Notes: generated from the sequence alone by a model not told the origin. DNA of 64,000 bases from Anaerolineales bacterium (GCA_023382595.1 JAHDWB010000008.1:62001-126000), one strand, 5' to 3'. Shown: positions 34,621 through 43,955, counted from the first letter of the stretch. Numbers and translations: made by a program.

Positions 34621-34851
34621 AGTCTCATCCTGAATGACACGGTCATGCCGCGCCTTTTCCTGCTACATTATACACTTGAAGATGCCCTGTCAGGGGTATT
34701 CGTGTAGAATTTATACCTTAGGACTATTGAAATTTCTGTAAAAAATTATATACTATTGATGGGGAGTTCTTCTCCCTTTTTTTATTGTTCCACACCGAAC
34801 AGGGCTGGCGGCAAAGGTATTGGCTTGCATGAGCGGAGAAAGGAGACTTCG

Positions 34852-35205
34852 ATGGAGTCGGATAGACGTAAACAGCAGCGGCGAAGGTTTACCTACTACA
34901 TGCCGGTGGTGGACGCCGGTACACTGAAAGTCCTGGGTTATTTATCAGACATCAGCCTGATCGGTTTCCGGGTGGACAGTGACATGCCTCTACCGGTTAA
35001 CTCACACTTGAGGCTGCGCATCGACCTGGCACCGGAACTGGCTGCAAAAACCTATATGATCTTCAACGGACGCATTCGCTGGTGCGAAATGGACAAACTC
35101 CAGCCGAATTCCTACAATATTGGCTTTGAAGTGGAAAATCTTTCACGAGAGGATACCGCTATTTTCCAGCGCATGTTCGAGCAGTGCGGCGTGGATATAC
35201 GGTAA
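34852..35205 (+). CDS. PilZ domain protein
   Basis: 117 aa from ATG 34852 with AAGGAG upstream. The c-di-GMP motif RRKQQRRRF and the DISLIGFRV (D-x-S-x3-G) motif are both present, so it should bind c-di-GMP. No other domain. An HD-GYP phosphodiesterase is encoded at 54247. Confidence 0.88.
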   Translation: MESDRRKQQRRRFTYYMPVVDAGTLKVLGYLSDISLIGFRVDSDMPLPVNSHLRLRIDLAPELAAKTYMIFNGRIRWCEMDKLQPNSYNIGFEVENLSREDTAIFQRMFEQCGVDIR

Positions 35206-35243
35206 TAGGGGATAAATTGGGGGATTTTGTTGAAATTTTAGTT

Positions 35244-35543
35244 CTATTCGAGTATCCACTTCCCCAGCAGGGATTCGTGTTCCGTCAGCCCTTCACAGCG
35301 CGCATCCATCTCTTTGTATGCCTGTTCTTGCACGGACAGAAATGTTTCGTATGTCGCTTTGGATTCCCAGCGGTCGATCGTCAGATACCTGCAGGGATTT
35401 GTTTTATCGTGCAGTAATTCCGTCCCCAAATAACCCTCGCCTTTTTGAAACAACTCCGCCCATGCGCCAGTAGGGGAGTAGATCTCTTCGAAGTCCGGCA
35501 GTTTTTCCGCTTTTACGTAATATTCCCAAAGAATTAGATACAA
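35244..35543 (-). CDS. ABM-type (dimeric alpha/beta-barrel) protein
   Basis: 99 aa with the antibiotic-biosynthesis-monooxygenase/NIPSNAP-like pattern (YLILWEYYVKAEKLPDFEEIY, YLTIDRWESKATYETFL). Small dimeric barrels of this kind have varied substrates; none can be named. Confidence 0.8.
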   Translation of the reverse strand: MYLILWEYYVKAEKLPDFEEIYSPTGAWAELFQKGEGYLGTELLHDKTNPCRYLTIDRWESKATYETFLSVQEQAYKEMDARCEGLTEHESLLGKWILE

Positions 35544-35693
35544 GATATTTCTCCTGAGACGACCAATTCTAAGCCATCAATAGGTATTATATTCTCTTGT
35601 TTATTCGCATAGAAAACGGGCGGTTCGTTGCTAATTCTTCATGTGAAAGTGGTGATATATAGCAGGTGTAATAAGAATAATGCGGCATAGAAT

Positions 35694-35727
35694 GGAGGTG
35701 GTAATAATGAAATCAACAAGGAGATGA
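35694..35727 (+). other. Six-codon leader frame overlapping the VIT gene's ribosome site
   Basis: GGAGG (35694-35698), eight bases, then ATG AAA TCA ACA AGG AGA TGA (35707-35727). Its last codons contain the AAGGAG of the next gene, and it stops three bases before that ATG. It may couple or tune translation. Confidence 0.35.
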
Positions 35728-35730
35728 GAA

Positions 35731-36429
35731 ATGCCCAGATCACATTTTGAAATCCATTACGCAGACCGGATCGGCTGGCTTCGTGCGGCTGTTTTGGGAG
35801 CCAACGACGGGATCGTTTCGACCGCCAGTTTGGTGGTGGGTGTGGCGGCGGCGAGTGCCGCCCAAGGGGATGTTCTGATTGCGGGGATTGCGGGATTGGT
35901 GGCTGGAGCCATGTCCATGGCGGCGGGAGAATATGTCTCCGTCAGTTCCCAGGCAGATACTGAAAAGGCGGATTTGGCGCGTGAGAAAAAAGAACTTGCA
36001 ACGGATGATGCCGGAGAACGCCGTGAGCTTGCCAATATCTATGTAAAGCGCGGATTGGACCCTGTGCTGGCAAAGAAAGTGGCTGAGCAGTTAATGGAGC
36101 ATGATGCCCTGGCGGCGCATGCGCGTGATGAACTTGGACTGACGGAAACTCATACAGCACAGCCCATTCAGGCGGCGGTCGCGTCTGCGCTGTCCTTTGC
36201 GGTGGGTGCGGTTTTGCCGTTGCTTGCGGTTCTGATCGCACCGGTGAACCTGATGATTCCGATCGTGGTGAGCAGTACGTTATTTTTTCTGGCGTTGATG
36301 GGGATGTTAGCCGCCTACCTTGGCGGCGCAAATATGTGGGCTGGGGCATTGCGCGTCACGTTTTGGGGGCTGCTCGCCATGCTGGCAACTGCCCTGGTTG
36401 GAAAACTATTCGGCACCACTGTTGCATGA
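35731..36429 (+). CDS. VIT1/CCC1 family iron/manganese transporter
   Basis: 232 aa. Typical opening for the family: AAVLGANDGIVSTASLVVGVA, then GLVAGAMSMAAGEYVSVSSQADTE, a cytoplasmic helical segment rich in Glu (about 85-140) and two more hydrophobic pairs. Members export or sequester Fe(II)/Mn(II). With feo and bfr in the same window, iron balance is a likely role. Confidence 0.92.
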   Translation: MPRSHFEIHYADRIGWLRAAVLGANDGIVSTASLVVGVAAASAAQGDVLIAGIAGLVAGAMSMAAGEYVSVSSQADTEKADLAREKKELATDDAGERRELANIYVKRGLDPVLAKKVAEQLMEHDALAAHARDELGLTETHTAQPIQAAVASALSFAVGAVLPLLAVLIAPVNLMIPIVVSSTLFFLALMGMLAAYLGGANMWAGALRVTFWGLLAMLATALVGKLFGTTVA

Positions 36430-36443
36430 GGGAATTGTTTCAA

Positions 36444-37820
36444 TTACCCCGTCATCAACTCATCCACGGCGTTTGCCAGCTCGCGTAGATTGCCCACCTT
36501 CAATACATTACTGCACAGCGGAGCGTACTTCCGCATGTCGCTGTCGCCGTTCCACATGACTTCGGGTTCGGGGTTGAGCCAGATGGTGCGGGTGGCGCGG
36601 CGTGCCATTGCCGAGAAAATATCAATGCGCGGATCGTTATAATTGTTGCGCCCATCGCCGACGATCAATAAAGTTGTTCCGCTGTTGAGCGTGTCCATAT
36701 ATTCGTTTTGGAAATCGTTAAGCGACCAGCCAAGGTCTGTATTGTAATGTCCGCTTGGCATGCGCCATAGCACGGACTGGATCGCTTCATCTGCGTTCGT
36801 GCCTGTGAAATCTTCCGAAATGGATTCGAGATGGTCAATGAACGCAAACGCATGCGTCTTGCGCACTTGTCCCTGCAACGCAAAAAGAAAACTCAGCATC
36901 AACTCCGAGCAAAAGCGCATGGACGTGCTGATATCGCAAATGACCACGATCTTCGGCTTGCGGATTTTGTCGCGATGTTTGATCTCCATTGGCACGCCGT
37001 GATATTTCAAGTTCGCGCGGATGGTCGCCTTCGGGTCCATCTGCCCGCTTTTCATGCGTTTTTGCCGCAGGGCAATTCTCGTCCGCAATGCGGCGGCAAG
37101 ACGCTTCACTTCGCGCTGCAATGCTTTTTTGTCCGCATCGGAGAGAGCCTGAAACGGGCGGTTCATCAGGTTGTCGATATTTTCCCCGCGCGGGCGTTCG
37201 CTTAAATTCTCGGCAATGTGCTCGCCCGCGAACTGCTCAAGCTGTCCCTGAATCCCCTGCATGTTTTGTTGGATCAGCTCGCGCAGCCGTTCGACGCGTT
37301 CTTTATCCATCCCCATCTGTTGCAGTTGTTCCATCAACTCGCGCAGCGCCTCGCGCACTTCGGGGAACGCCATCGCGCGCATCATGCGCTGGGTCATCCA
37401 GTTTTGATAGTTGAGATTGTCCGCCTGATTCAGCCCGACGAGTTGAGCCAGCGCCTCCAGCTCCGCACGGGACAGTTGTTCGCCATTCATCAGCCTTTCC
37501 ATGCGCTGACGTATGTTCTCGGCAAAGTTCTTCAGCGCCTCTGCCAGCATCTGTATTTCTTCGGGCGTCAGGTCATCGGACGGACTACCGCCCATCTCCG
37601 GCGGAGTCCCTGAACCGAAAAAGAGCGGAAATAATTTGTCGAAGGTGGGCAGGTCCTTCACATCCTTGATGAGCGTGGCGCGCAGGGACAGGCGAAACGT
37701 CTCGCGGTCTTGAATCCCCATCAGATCCACCGCCGAAAACGCCTCCGCGGACTCCGCAAGCGACACGCGCACTCCGCTGGCGCGCAAAGCTGAGATCAAC
37801 TGTAAGATGCGGGATTCCAT
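36444..37820 (-). CDS. VWA domain protein, CoxE-like
   Basis: 458 aa. The C-terminal half carries a von Willebrand A domain with MIDAS motif DISTSM and a later D (LLIVGDGRNNYNDPR). The N-terminal half is helical and Gln/Glu-rich with MMRAMAFPEVREAL. It pairs with a MoxR ATPase directly upstream. Such pairs act as metal-cofactor insertion or remodelling chaperones; CoxE itself serves CO dehydrogenase, but no such enzyme is in this window, so the client is unknown. Confidence 0.9.
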   Translation of the reverse strand: MESRILQLISALRASGVRVSLAESAEAFSAVDLMGIQDRETFRLSLRATLIKDVKDLPTFDKLFPLFFGSGTPPEMGGSPSDDLTPEEIQMLAEALKNFAENIRQRMERLMNGEQLSRAELEALAQLVGLNQADNLNYQNWMTQRMMRAMAFPEVREALRELMEQLQQMGMDKERVERLRELIQQNMQGIQGQLEQFAGEHIAENLSERPRGENIDNLMNRPFQALSDADKKALQREVKRLAAALRTRIALRQKRMKSGQMDPKATIRANLKYHGVPMEIKHRDKIRKPKIVVICDISTSMRFCSELMLSFLFALQGQVRKTHAFAFIDHLESISEDFTGTNADEAIQSVLWRMPSGHYNTDLGWSLNDFQNEYMDTLNSGTTLLIVGDGRNNYNDPRIDIFSAMARRATRTIWLNPEPEVMWNGDSDMRKYAPLCSNVLKVGNLRELANAVDELMTG

Positions 37821-37833
37821 TTTCTTTTATCCT

Positions 37834-37896
37834 GTAGGGGCGGGGTTTCCCCGTCCTGTAATCCTTGTTGCAAAGGGCGAGAGGACCTCGCCCCTA
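37834..37896. repeat. GTAGGGGCG inverted repeat pair
   Basis: GTAGGGGCGGGG (37834-37845) and CCTCGCCCCTAC (37885-37896) face each other, with inner palindromes CGGGGTTTCCCCG and GGGCGAG...CTCGCCC. It fills the gap between the VWA and MoxR genes. Confidence 0.8.
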
Positions 37897-37900
37897 CGAA

Positions 37901-38866
37901 TCAATTCCCAGAAAATCTTCCGAAATCATCCGCGGGCGGACGCTGCTTCGGCTGTGACGGCGGACTGGTCAATTGCCGTTTTGCCTTTTGTAGATCCGCC
38001 TCGTGCTTCAACAAAACCGAAAGCGTGTCTTCCAGCACATCCTTGTCTAATTGTGAAGCATTCAACGCCACCAGCGCATTTGCCCAGTCGAGCGTTTCAC
38101 TGATGGACGGTGACTTGCGCATGTCCGCTTTGCGGAGACGTTGCACAAATTCCACGGCTTGTTGTGCCAGTTTGGGATTTAAGTCAGGCACTTTCAAATG
38201 GACGACTGCCAACTCTTCCTGCAAAGTTGGATAATCCACGAACAGATACAAACAGCGGCGCTTCAATGCCTCCGAAAGTTCGCGCGTATTGTTGGATGTC
38301 AGCACCACAAATGGACGGTGTTTTGCGGCGAGCGTCCCCAACTCCGGCACGGACACTTGAAAATCGCTCAGCACTTCGAGCAGGAAGGCTTCAAACTCCG
38401 CATCCGCACGGTCGATTTCGTCGATCAATAGCACCGTCGGCGTCTCGCTCAGAATCGCTTTCAACAGCGGACGCTGCAGCAGGAATCGGTCCGAGAAGAA
38501 GACATCCTCCTCTTTTGCCAATTTATCCGCCGCTTCCGCCAATGATTCGGCTTTACCGAGCGTATCGTTCAATTTGTCACGCAGTAATTGCGTGTAGAGC
38601 AATTGCTTGGAATATTCCCACTCGTACAGCGCTTTGGATTCGTCCAAGCCTTCATAGCATTGCAGGCGGATCAACTCACGCCCCGTCGCGCCCGCGATGG
38701 CTTTCGCCAACTCGGTCTTGCCTACGCCTGCCGGTCCCTCCGCCAGCAGCGGTTTGCCCAATTTCTGGGCGAGAAAAACGATCGTCGCGATCTCATCCGA
38801 AGCGATGTATTTCTGCTTGTTCAGTTCGGATTTGACGGTCTTGGTCGAGTCGAAAAGAGTTGTCAT
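37901..38866 (-). CDS. MoxR-type AAA+ ATPase
   Basis: 321 aa. Walker A GPAGVGKTE, Walker B LLIDEIDRAD, sensor-1 LTSNNTREL, and the MoxR-like FVDYPTLQEE. The C-terminal tail is Pro/Lys-rich. It works with the VWA protein downstream, ATP hydrolysis driving remodelling of a target enzyme. The pair has the arrangement of CoxD-CoxE. Confidence 0.93.
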   Translation of the reverse strand: MTTLFDSTKTVKSELNKQKYIASDEIATIVFLAQKLGKPLLAEGPAGVGKTELAKAIAGATGRELIRLQCYEGLDESKALYEWEYSKQLLYTQLLRDKLNDTLGKAESLAEAADKLAKEEDVFFSDRFLLQRPLLKAILSETPTVLLIDEIDRADAEFEAFLLEVLSDFQVSVPELGTLAAKHRPFVVLTSNNTRELSEALKRRCLYLFVDYPTLQEELAVVHLKVPDLNPKLAQQAVEFVQRLRKADMRKSPSISETLDWANALVALNASQLDKDVLEDTLSVLLKHEADLQKAKRQLTSPPSQPKQRPPADDFGRFSGN

Positions 38867-38922
38867 GGGTCACCTATAGTTTGCCAGACGAGTTCAACCC
38901 GTTCCTTTTTACGGTTCACTCA

Positions 38923-40326
38923 TCACTTCTTAATCCAGCGCGGCTTGGTCAACACTTCGGGTTTTAGGATCTCATCCAGTTCAGCCTTGGTCAGAAGACC
39001 GCGCTCCAGCACGATCTCGGTCACGCTTTTGTTGGTCGCATACGCCTCTTTCGCCACCGAATTTGCATTTTCGTACCCGATGATCGGATTCAACGCTGTG
39101 ACGATTCCGACCGAGCGGGTCATGTGTTCGTCCAGCCGCGCGTGGTTGGCGGTGATGCCTTTTACACAGCGTTCGGCGAGCGTGATGCAGCCGTTGCGCA
39201 GATAAATGAGATTATCGAACAGGCTGTGCGCGATGATCGGCTCGAAGGCGTTGAGTTGTAACTGTCCGCTTTCGGCGGCGAAGGAAACGGTCACATCATT
39301 GCCGATGACGAGGAACGCGATCTGGTTGACCACTTCCGGGATGACCGGATTGACCTTGCCGGGCATGATGCTCGATCCGGCTTGGACGGCGGGCAGGTTG
39401 ATCTCGCCAAGCCCGGTGCGGGGTCCCGAAGAAAGGAGGCGCAGGTCGTTGCAGATCTTGGAAAGTTTCACCGCCACGCGCTTCAGCACACCCGAGAGCT
39501 GTACGAACGCGCCGACATCCTGTGTCGCCTCCACAAGATCACCGGCAGTGATGTATTCGATGCCCGTCACTTCACTGAGATGTTTGCGCGCCAGCGCGGC
39601 GTAATCGGGATGCGCGTTGATGCCTGTTCCGATCGCCGTCGCGCCGAGGTTCATCTCCTGAATGAGCAGCGCGCCTTCGCGCAGGCGTTGCTGGTCTTCC
39701 TCGAGCATGATCGCGTATGTACTGAACTCCTGACCGAGCGTCATCGGCACGGCGTCCTGCAATTGTGTGCGCCCCATCTTCAGGATGTCCTTGAATTCCG
39801 CGGCTTTTTCGGCAAAGGCGAGACGCAACGCCTCCATGCCTTCGATCAAATCATCGATCAGAAATCGCAGCGCCACCTTGACCGCCGTCGGGTACACGTC
39901 GTTCGTGCTCTGACTCAAATTGACGTGTTCGAGCGGATGCAGGTATTTGTATTCGCCGCGCTCATGCCCCATGATCTCCAGCGCGCGGTTGGCAATGACC
40001 TCGTTCGCATTCATGTTCGTGGATGTGCCCGCGCCGCCCTGGATGACATCCACCGCGAACTGGTCGATCCATTTGCCGTCACGGATCTCTTCGCATGCCT
40101 TGATGATCGCATCCGCGCGCTCGGTGTTGAGCAAGCCCAACTCCTTGTTCGCCTGTGCGCATGCCTGCTTCACACACGCCAGCGCCTTTATCAAACTCGG
40201 ATACGTGCTGATGGGAATATTGCTGATCGGGAAATTCTTCAACGCCCGCGCCGTGTGCACGCCGAAATAAGCGTCGCTTGGGACTTCATGTTCCCCCAAA
40301 AGATCATGTTCGATTCTGTACTTCAC
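38923..40326 (-). CDS. aspA: Aspartate ammonia-lyase
   Basis: 467 aa. GTG start at 40326 overlaps the stop of the glycosyltransferase (GTGA) and has GGAG upstream. Aspartase opening YRIEHDLLGEHEVP, VIQGGAGTSTNMN, HVNLSQSTNDVYPT and the superfamily loop GSSIMPGKVNPVIPE. It deaminates aspartate to fumarate and ammonia. Coupling to a glycosyltransferase gene looks fortuitous. Confidence 0.94.
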   Translation of the reverse strand: MKYRIEHDLLGEHEVPSDAYFGVHTARALKNFPISNIPISTYPSLIKALACVKQACAQANKELGLLNTERADAIIKACEEIRDGKWIDQFAVDVIQGGAGTSTNMNANEVIANRALEIMGHERGEYKYLHPLEHVNLSQSTNDVYPTAVKVALRFLIDDLIEGMEALRLAFAEKAAEFKDILKMGRTQLQDAVPMTLGQEFSTYAIMLEEDQQRLREGALLIQEMNLGATAIGTGINAHPDYAALARKHLSEVTGIEYITAGDLVEATQDVGAFVQLSGVLKRVAVKLSKICNDLRLLSSGPRTGLGEINLPAVQAGSSIMPGKVNPVIPEVVNQIAFLVIGNDVTVSFAAESGQLQLNAFEPIIAHSLFDNLIYLRNGCITLAERCVKGITANHARLDEHMTRSVGIVTALNPIIGYENANSVAKEAYATNKSVTEIVLERGLLTKAELDEILKPEVLTKPRWIKK

Positions 40327-41483
40327 TGTTTAACTCCAAGACTTGCATAGATGTTTAGATTTGACTGTAATTCCTTCGCAAGCGTGAATTGACTCAAGAC
40401 CGCCTCCCGCGCGGACCTGCCAACTGCTTCGCGTTTCTCCGGCTGACTCAACACCTCAGCCATTTTCTCCGCCAGCCCCGCCGCGTCATTGATCTTCACG
40501 AGATAGCCGTTGACGCCGTCTTCAATAATATCAGTCATGCCGCCGACCGGCGTGGCAATGACCGCTTTGCCGCATGCCATCGCTTCGAGCACCGCGTTCG
40601 GCATTCCATCCCGCATTGACGGATGTACGAAGACGTCCATCAATGAATAGTAGGCGGGAAGGTCTTTGTGGGGGACATGCCCTGTGACGGCAATTTGATA
40701 TTCGGGATTTGATATTCGGAATTCTTCGAAGACTTTTTTATCCTCACCATTCCGCACCTCGCCGACAATGAGCAGGGAAGCGAGTGTTTTCTTCACCAAC
40801 TGCGCGTAGCCGGAAAGGAGCGTTGCCAGTCCCTTCTTTTCGCGCAATTCCCCGACGAAGCCGATGACAGGCATTTGGACTCCGGGAGCTTGCTCCCGCA
40901 AAGGCGCCTCCAAAACACTCTCCGCCAGCGTCTCGTTCCTCTCCATCGGCTTGAATAACGTCGTATCGATTCCATTGGGGATGAGATGAATCTCGCGGTC
41001 AACGAAAGCCTTTGCCTTCTTCGCCAGTATGCTGGCGTTTGTGGTCACGGCATCCGCGTATTGCAGGGCATACATGACATGCGCGAATTTGCTTGGGTCA
41101 AATGCGGCACGTTCGATGTCGTTTCCGCGGATGGACGCGACGCTGGGAACGCCCAGGTATTTCCCTGCATACGCGCCGACAAATCCCGCCATGGGGAGGA
41201 AGTAGGCATGTATCACATCGAACGGCTCGCGCTGGTGCTCATCTGTGATGAGTTCGAACCAATCCACGAGTGTGTCGTCCACGCGTTTGTGCGCGCCGAA
41301 GCGCGTGACGCGGACACCGCCTGAGCGAAGGATCTGCTTTTCGGACGGAGGCAGGTTCGGGCTTGGACAAAAGACGCGTACGTCATGTCCAGCCGATGCA
41401 AACAATTCCCCCAATCGTCCTGTTGAGATTGCGAGACCGCCGATGTCTGGTGTATACTTTTCGGAAAGCAGTGCTATTTTCAT
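40323..41483 (-). CDS. GT4 family glycosyltransferase
   Basis: 386 aa. GT-B fold: N-terminal ALLSEKYTPDIGGLAI, central IPNGIDTTLF, GFVGELREKKG, C-terminal PSMRDGMPNAVLEAMACGKAVI. The first acid of the usual E-x7-E pair is Asp here. A palindrome (40883-40898) lies in the interdomain stretch LREQAPGVQ. Acceptor and donor are unknown. Confidence 0.9.
   Translation of the reverse strand: MKIALLSEKYTPDIGGLAISTGRLGELFASAGHDVRVFCPSPNLPPSEKQILRSGGVRVTRFGAHKRVDDTLVDWFELITDEHQREPFDVIHAYFLPMAGFVGAYAGKYLGVPSVASIRGNDIERAAFDPSKFAHVMYALQYADAVTTNASILAKKAKAFVDREIHLIPNGIDTTLFKPMERNETLAESVLEAPLREQAPGVQMPVIGFVGELREKKGLATLLSGYAQLVKKTLASLLIVGEVRNGEDKKVFEEFRISNPEYQIAVTGHVPHKDLPAYYSLMDVFVHPSMRDGMPNAVLEAMACGKAVIATPVGGMTDIIEDGVNGYLVKINDAAGLAEKMAEVLSQPEKREAVGRSAREAVLSQFTLAKELQSNLNIYASLGVKQ
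40883..40898. repeat. Palindrome CGGGAGC-TT-GCTCCCG inside the glycosyltransferase gene
   Basis: Seven-base perfect arms, in frame, encoding REQAPG between the two Rossmann domains. Confidence 0.7.
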
Positions 41484-41495
41484 AGAGGTGTCTCA

Positions 41496-41771
41496 ATGGC
41501 TGAACAATGTGAAATGATCATCGGTTATCTGGTGCCGCATCAGTGCGATAATCCGTCGCTGGGGAAGTGTGTGAAGTGCGGGCGCGGTTTTTGTGACGAA
41601 CATACCAATCCGACACGCGAAGGGCGCGTGTGCCTCGCCTGCCAGCAGGGACTTGAGATGCCGATTGCATTGCCGATCGCGGCTGCCGGTTTTACCGCGG
41701 CGGACCTGGCGACCTTCAGCACCTGGGACGATGATAACGACAGCGGGGATATGTTCTCGGACCTGAGTTGA
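41496..41771 (+). CDS. Small Cys/His zinc-binding protein
   Basis: 91 aa. CDNPSLGKCVKCGRGFCDEHTN and CLACQQG give six or seven Cys plus His, a B-box/AN1-like zinc arrangement. The C-terminal half is an acidic tail. AGAGGT precedes the ATG. Divergent from the glycosyltransferase. Function unknown. Confidence 0.72.
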   Translation: MAEQCEMIIGYLVPHQCDNPSLGKCVKCGRGFCDEHTNPTREGRVCLACQQGLEMPIALPIAAAGFTAADLATFSTWDDDNDSGDMFSDLS

Positions 41772-41776
41772 TCCCG

Positions 41777-41821
41777 TTGGTTTCGATACGCCGCTTTGCG
41801 GGACCACTCAACCAGCGGCGC
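41777..41821. repeat. GGTTTCGATACG repeat, copy 4
   Basis: TTGGTTTCGATACGCCG...GGACCACTCAACCAGCGGCG, at the convergent end of the zinc protein and radical SAM genes. Confidence 0.8.
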
Positions 41822-42885
41822 TAATACGGTCCGATCGTCTCCCAGATATTCTTATTTTCATCGATAAAATCATCACAGCGCTGACAGGGCTTGAGCGCGG
41901 GCGGGTGCATGTTCAAGCGGATCTTTCGATATGCCGCGCCGTCCCAAATTTCCTTGAATGACTGCTGAATGATATTTCCCAACGGGGGGATCTTTTCGCG
42001 CGTCATGCAGCACACATAGACATTGCCGTTGAAGTCGATCAGCGTGTGCGTCCACGGCACGTAGCAGGGATGCTTGTCGTAAAAGCCGAAGGCGTACCTG
42101 CCTGCGCGTCCCAAACGGACCTCGGACTCGTCCCTGCCAAAGGGAAAGGCGTCCTCGTCCGAGACCATCAGCCCCAGTTCGAGCGCGCGTTCCGCGATAC
42201 GCGGTGCGATCTCGGTATTGAACTTCTCGATATCCTTCCGGCGCATGGACAGGATCTCGCCGCAATGGTCATCCACAGGGATCAGGTTGATGCCGTCCGC
42301 GCCGAGTTGATGCGCCAGGTCGGGGAGCGAGGCGAGCGTCTCGTAATTGGTGCGGCTGACGACGGTGTTGATGCGGACGGTCAGTTTGCCCTTGTGCTTG
42401 TAACGGCGGAAGAGTTCCACGGCTTTGGTGGTGGCTTTGAAGGCACCTTCCACGCCGCGGATTCTTTCGTGCATCTTGCGGAGCGGCGAATCGATGGAAA
42501 GGTTCACTCCGCGCAGACCCGCCTCCACCAGACGCTTGGCTTTTTCCTTGGTGATGAGCGTGCCGTTGGTGGTCATGGTGACCTTGATGCCGAGTGCAGA
42601 CGCCAGTTCCACAAACTCGGGGATCTGCGGTCTCAGCATCGGCTCGCCGCCGGAAATATGGATCTTCTTCGTGCCCATTTCCGCCAATTCGTTGATGACT
42701 TCCTTCAAGCGTTCGGGCGTGACCGGCGCTTCGCGCGTCTCGCGCCAATGATTGCACATCTCGCATTTGAGATTGCAGCCGTAGAACACCTTGAACTTGA
42801 CGTACAACGGCTTGTACGGGCGCGCGTTCAGGACGGCTTGTTTGAGATCTTCTTTTTCTTCGGAGATGGTTTGAGAGGTGTGCAT
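41821..42885 (-). CDS. Radical SAM/SPASM-type protein
   Basis: 354 aa. Radical SAM motif CNLKCEMC (C-x3-C-x2-C), SAM-binding SGGEPMLRP, and a C-terminal cluster region with CYVPWTHTLIDFNGNVYVCC and CQRCDD, as in SPASM or twitch enzymes that modify peptides or sugars. No precursor peptide is recognisable next to it. Substrate unknown. Confidence 0.92.
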   Translation of the reverse strand: MHTSQTISEEKEDLKQAVLNARPYKPLYVKFKVFYGCNLKCEMCNHWRETREAPVTPERLKEVINELAEMGTKKIHISGGEPMLRPQIPEFVELASALGIKVTMTTNGTLITKEKAKRLVEAGLRGVNLSIDSPLRKMHERIRGVEGAFKATTKAVELFRRYKHKGKLTVRINTVVSRTNYETLASLPDLAHQLGADGINLIPVDDHCGEILSMRRKDIEKFNTEIAPRIAERALELGLMVSDEDAFPFGRDESEVRLGRAGRYAFGFYDKHPCYVPWTHTLIDFNGNVYVCCMTREKIPPLGNIIQQSFKEIWDGAAYRKIRLNMHPPALKPCQRCDDFIDENKNIWETIGPY

Positions 42886-42912
42886 TTCTAAAGGGTGAAA
42901 AGAGATTTTTTG

Positions 42913-43560
42913 TTACCGCTTAAATCTCTTGATGCGACTCTCGATATCAGACAAAACACCCTCGATCTCCGCCAGATCCTTTTTGTCCACATGCTTGGCC
43001 AATTCGCCCAATAATGCATCAACATTTGGCTGGTAATAATGGAGCAGGGTGGCAATATCATTCTCGTAGATGCCGACTCTGGCGAAATTCCCCTGACGAT
43101 ATAGGGAGGGCAGGGCGTACAGCTTCAACAGCAACAACCCTTCCACGGTTGCCAAGGGGATGTTTCGGTCAAGGAATTTTTCCACTTTCGAATGGTCGCT
43201 ATGAACTTTTTTGAACAGCGGATTTTTTGTCAGCAGGATGTCGATTTGAAGCTCGTTGAACTTTGCGCGGACAAAATACATATCCCGTTCAATGATGGTG
43301 AGTTCCGGCAGTTGCTCCAGCGAGGAGACTGTCATGAGCAAATCCAGATCCTCGGTGTTTCGCCCCTCCACGTAATGAAGGATGGCAATTCCCCCGACCA
43401 GTACATAATCTATTTTTCGCTCTTCCAGCAATGTAAAAAAGCCCTGAATGGATTGAATTAGGGAATCTGAACTCATCATGTCACCAACCCAGTTTTTGAC
43501 ATTGAACACGACCGCATTGCGGATCACATTTCCGATTTGGGCGCTGCTTTGAATGGTCAT
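42913..43560 (-). CDS. Nucleotidyltransferase-fold protein (AbiEii/DUF6036-like)
   Basis: 215 aa from ATG 43560; an ATG at 43479 (MMSSDSLIQS) is an alternative start. The NTase motif VLVGGIAILHY...TEDLDLLM (GG and D-x-D) is clear. The rest is helical. This fold occurs in toxins and abortive-infection enzymes, but no partner antitoxin is adjacent. Confidence 0.75.
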   Translation of the reverse strand: MTIQSSAQIGNVIRNAVVFNVKNWVGDMMSSDSLIQSIQGFFTLLEERKIDYVLVGGIAILHYVEGRNTEDLDLLMTVSSLEQLPELTIIERDMYFVRAKFNELQIDILLTKNPLFKKVHSDHSKVEKFLDRNIPLATVEGLLLLKLYALPSLYRQGNFARVGIYENDIATLLHYYQPNVDALLGELAKHVDKKDLAEIEGVLSDIESRIKRFKR

Positions 43561-43613
43561 TGCATTACAAGTGTAGCATAAAAGCCTGATGGAAAAGCCA
43601 ACTCGTAAACCCT

Positions 43614-43901
43614 TTACAACCGAAGTTCAAGCTGAATGGTAACGGTATCACCTTCTTTTAGATCCTCCGCCTTTTGGACGACCATTTTTATCGGTACGAG
43701 ATAACGCCCATCCTTCGGGAACAGGGACGTGGTCCACTCGGTGTTGCCGGTCCGCGCGTGGACGGGGATCACGCCCCAGCCGTAGGTGACCAGTTTGGAT
43801 ACATCTTTGATCTGCTGGCTTTGTTCCGGCGGGACGGCGACGAAGAGAAATGGGGCGGGTCCACGCCAGTGGAAGATCTTGCCCGTGAACTTGAGGATCA
43901 T
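43614..43901 (-). CDS. DUF1905 protein
   Basis: 95 aa with the DUF1905 beta-barrel pattern (FTGKIFHWRGPAPFLFVAVP, GWGVIPVHARTGNTEWTTSLFPKDGRYLVPI). Function not known. Confidence 0.85.
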   Translation of the reverse strand: MILKFTGKIFHWRGPAPFLFVAVPPEQSQQIKDVSKLVTYGWGVIPVHARTGNTEWTTSLFPKDGRYLVPIKMVVQKAEDLKEGDTVTIQLELRL

Positions 43902-43955
43902 GGGCGGAGTATATCAAATATCGGATGAACGGCGGGAGCGTTCGAGAGCCATCTT

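Noticed and set aside
36444-38866. CO dehydrogenase maturation cluster
   Set aside because: No cox structural genes are in the window; only the chaperone-like pair is present.
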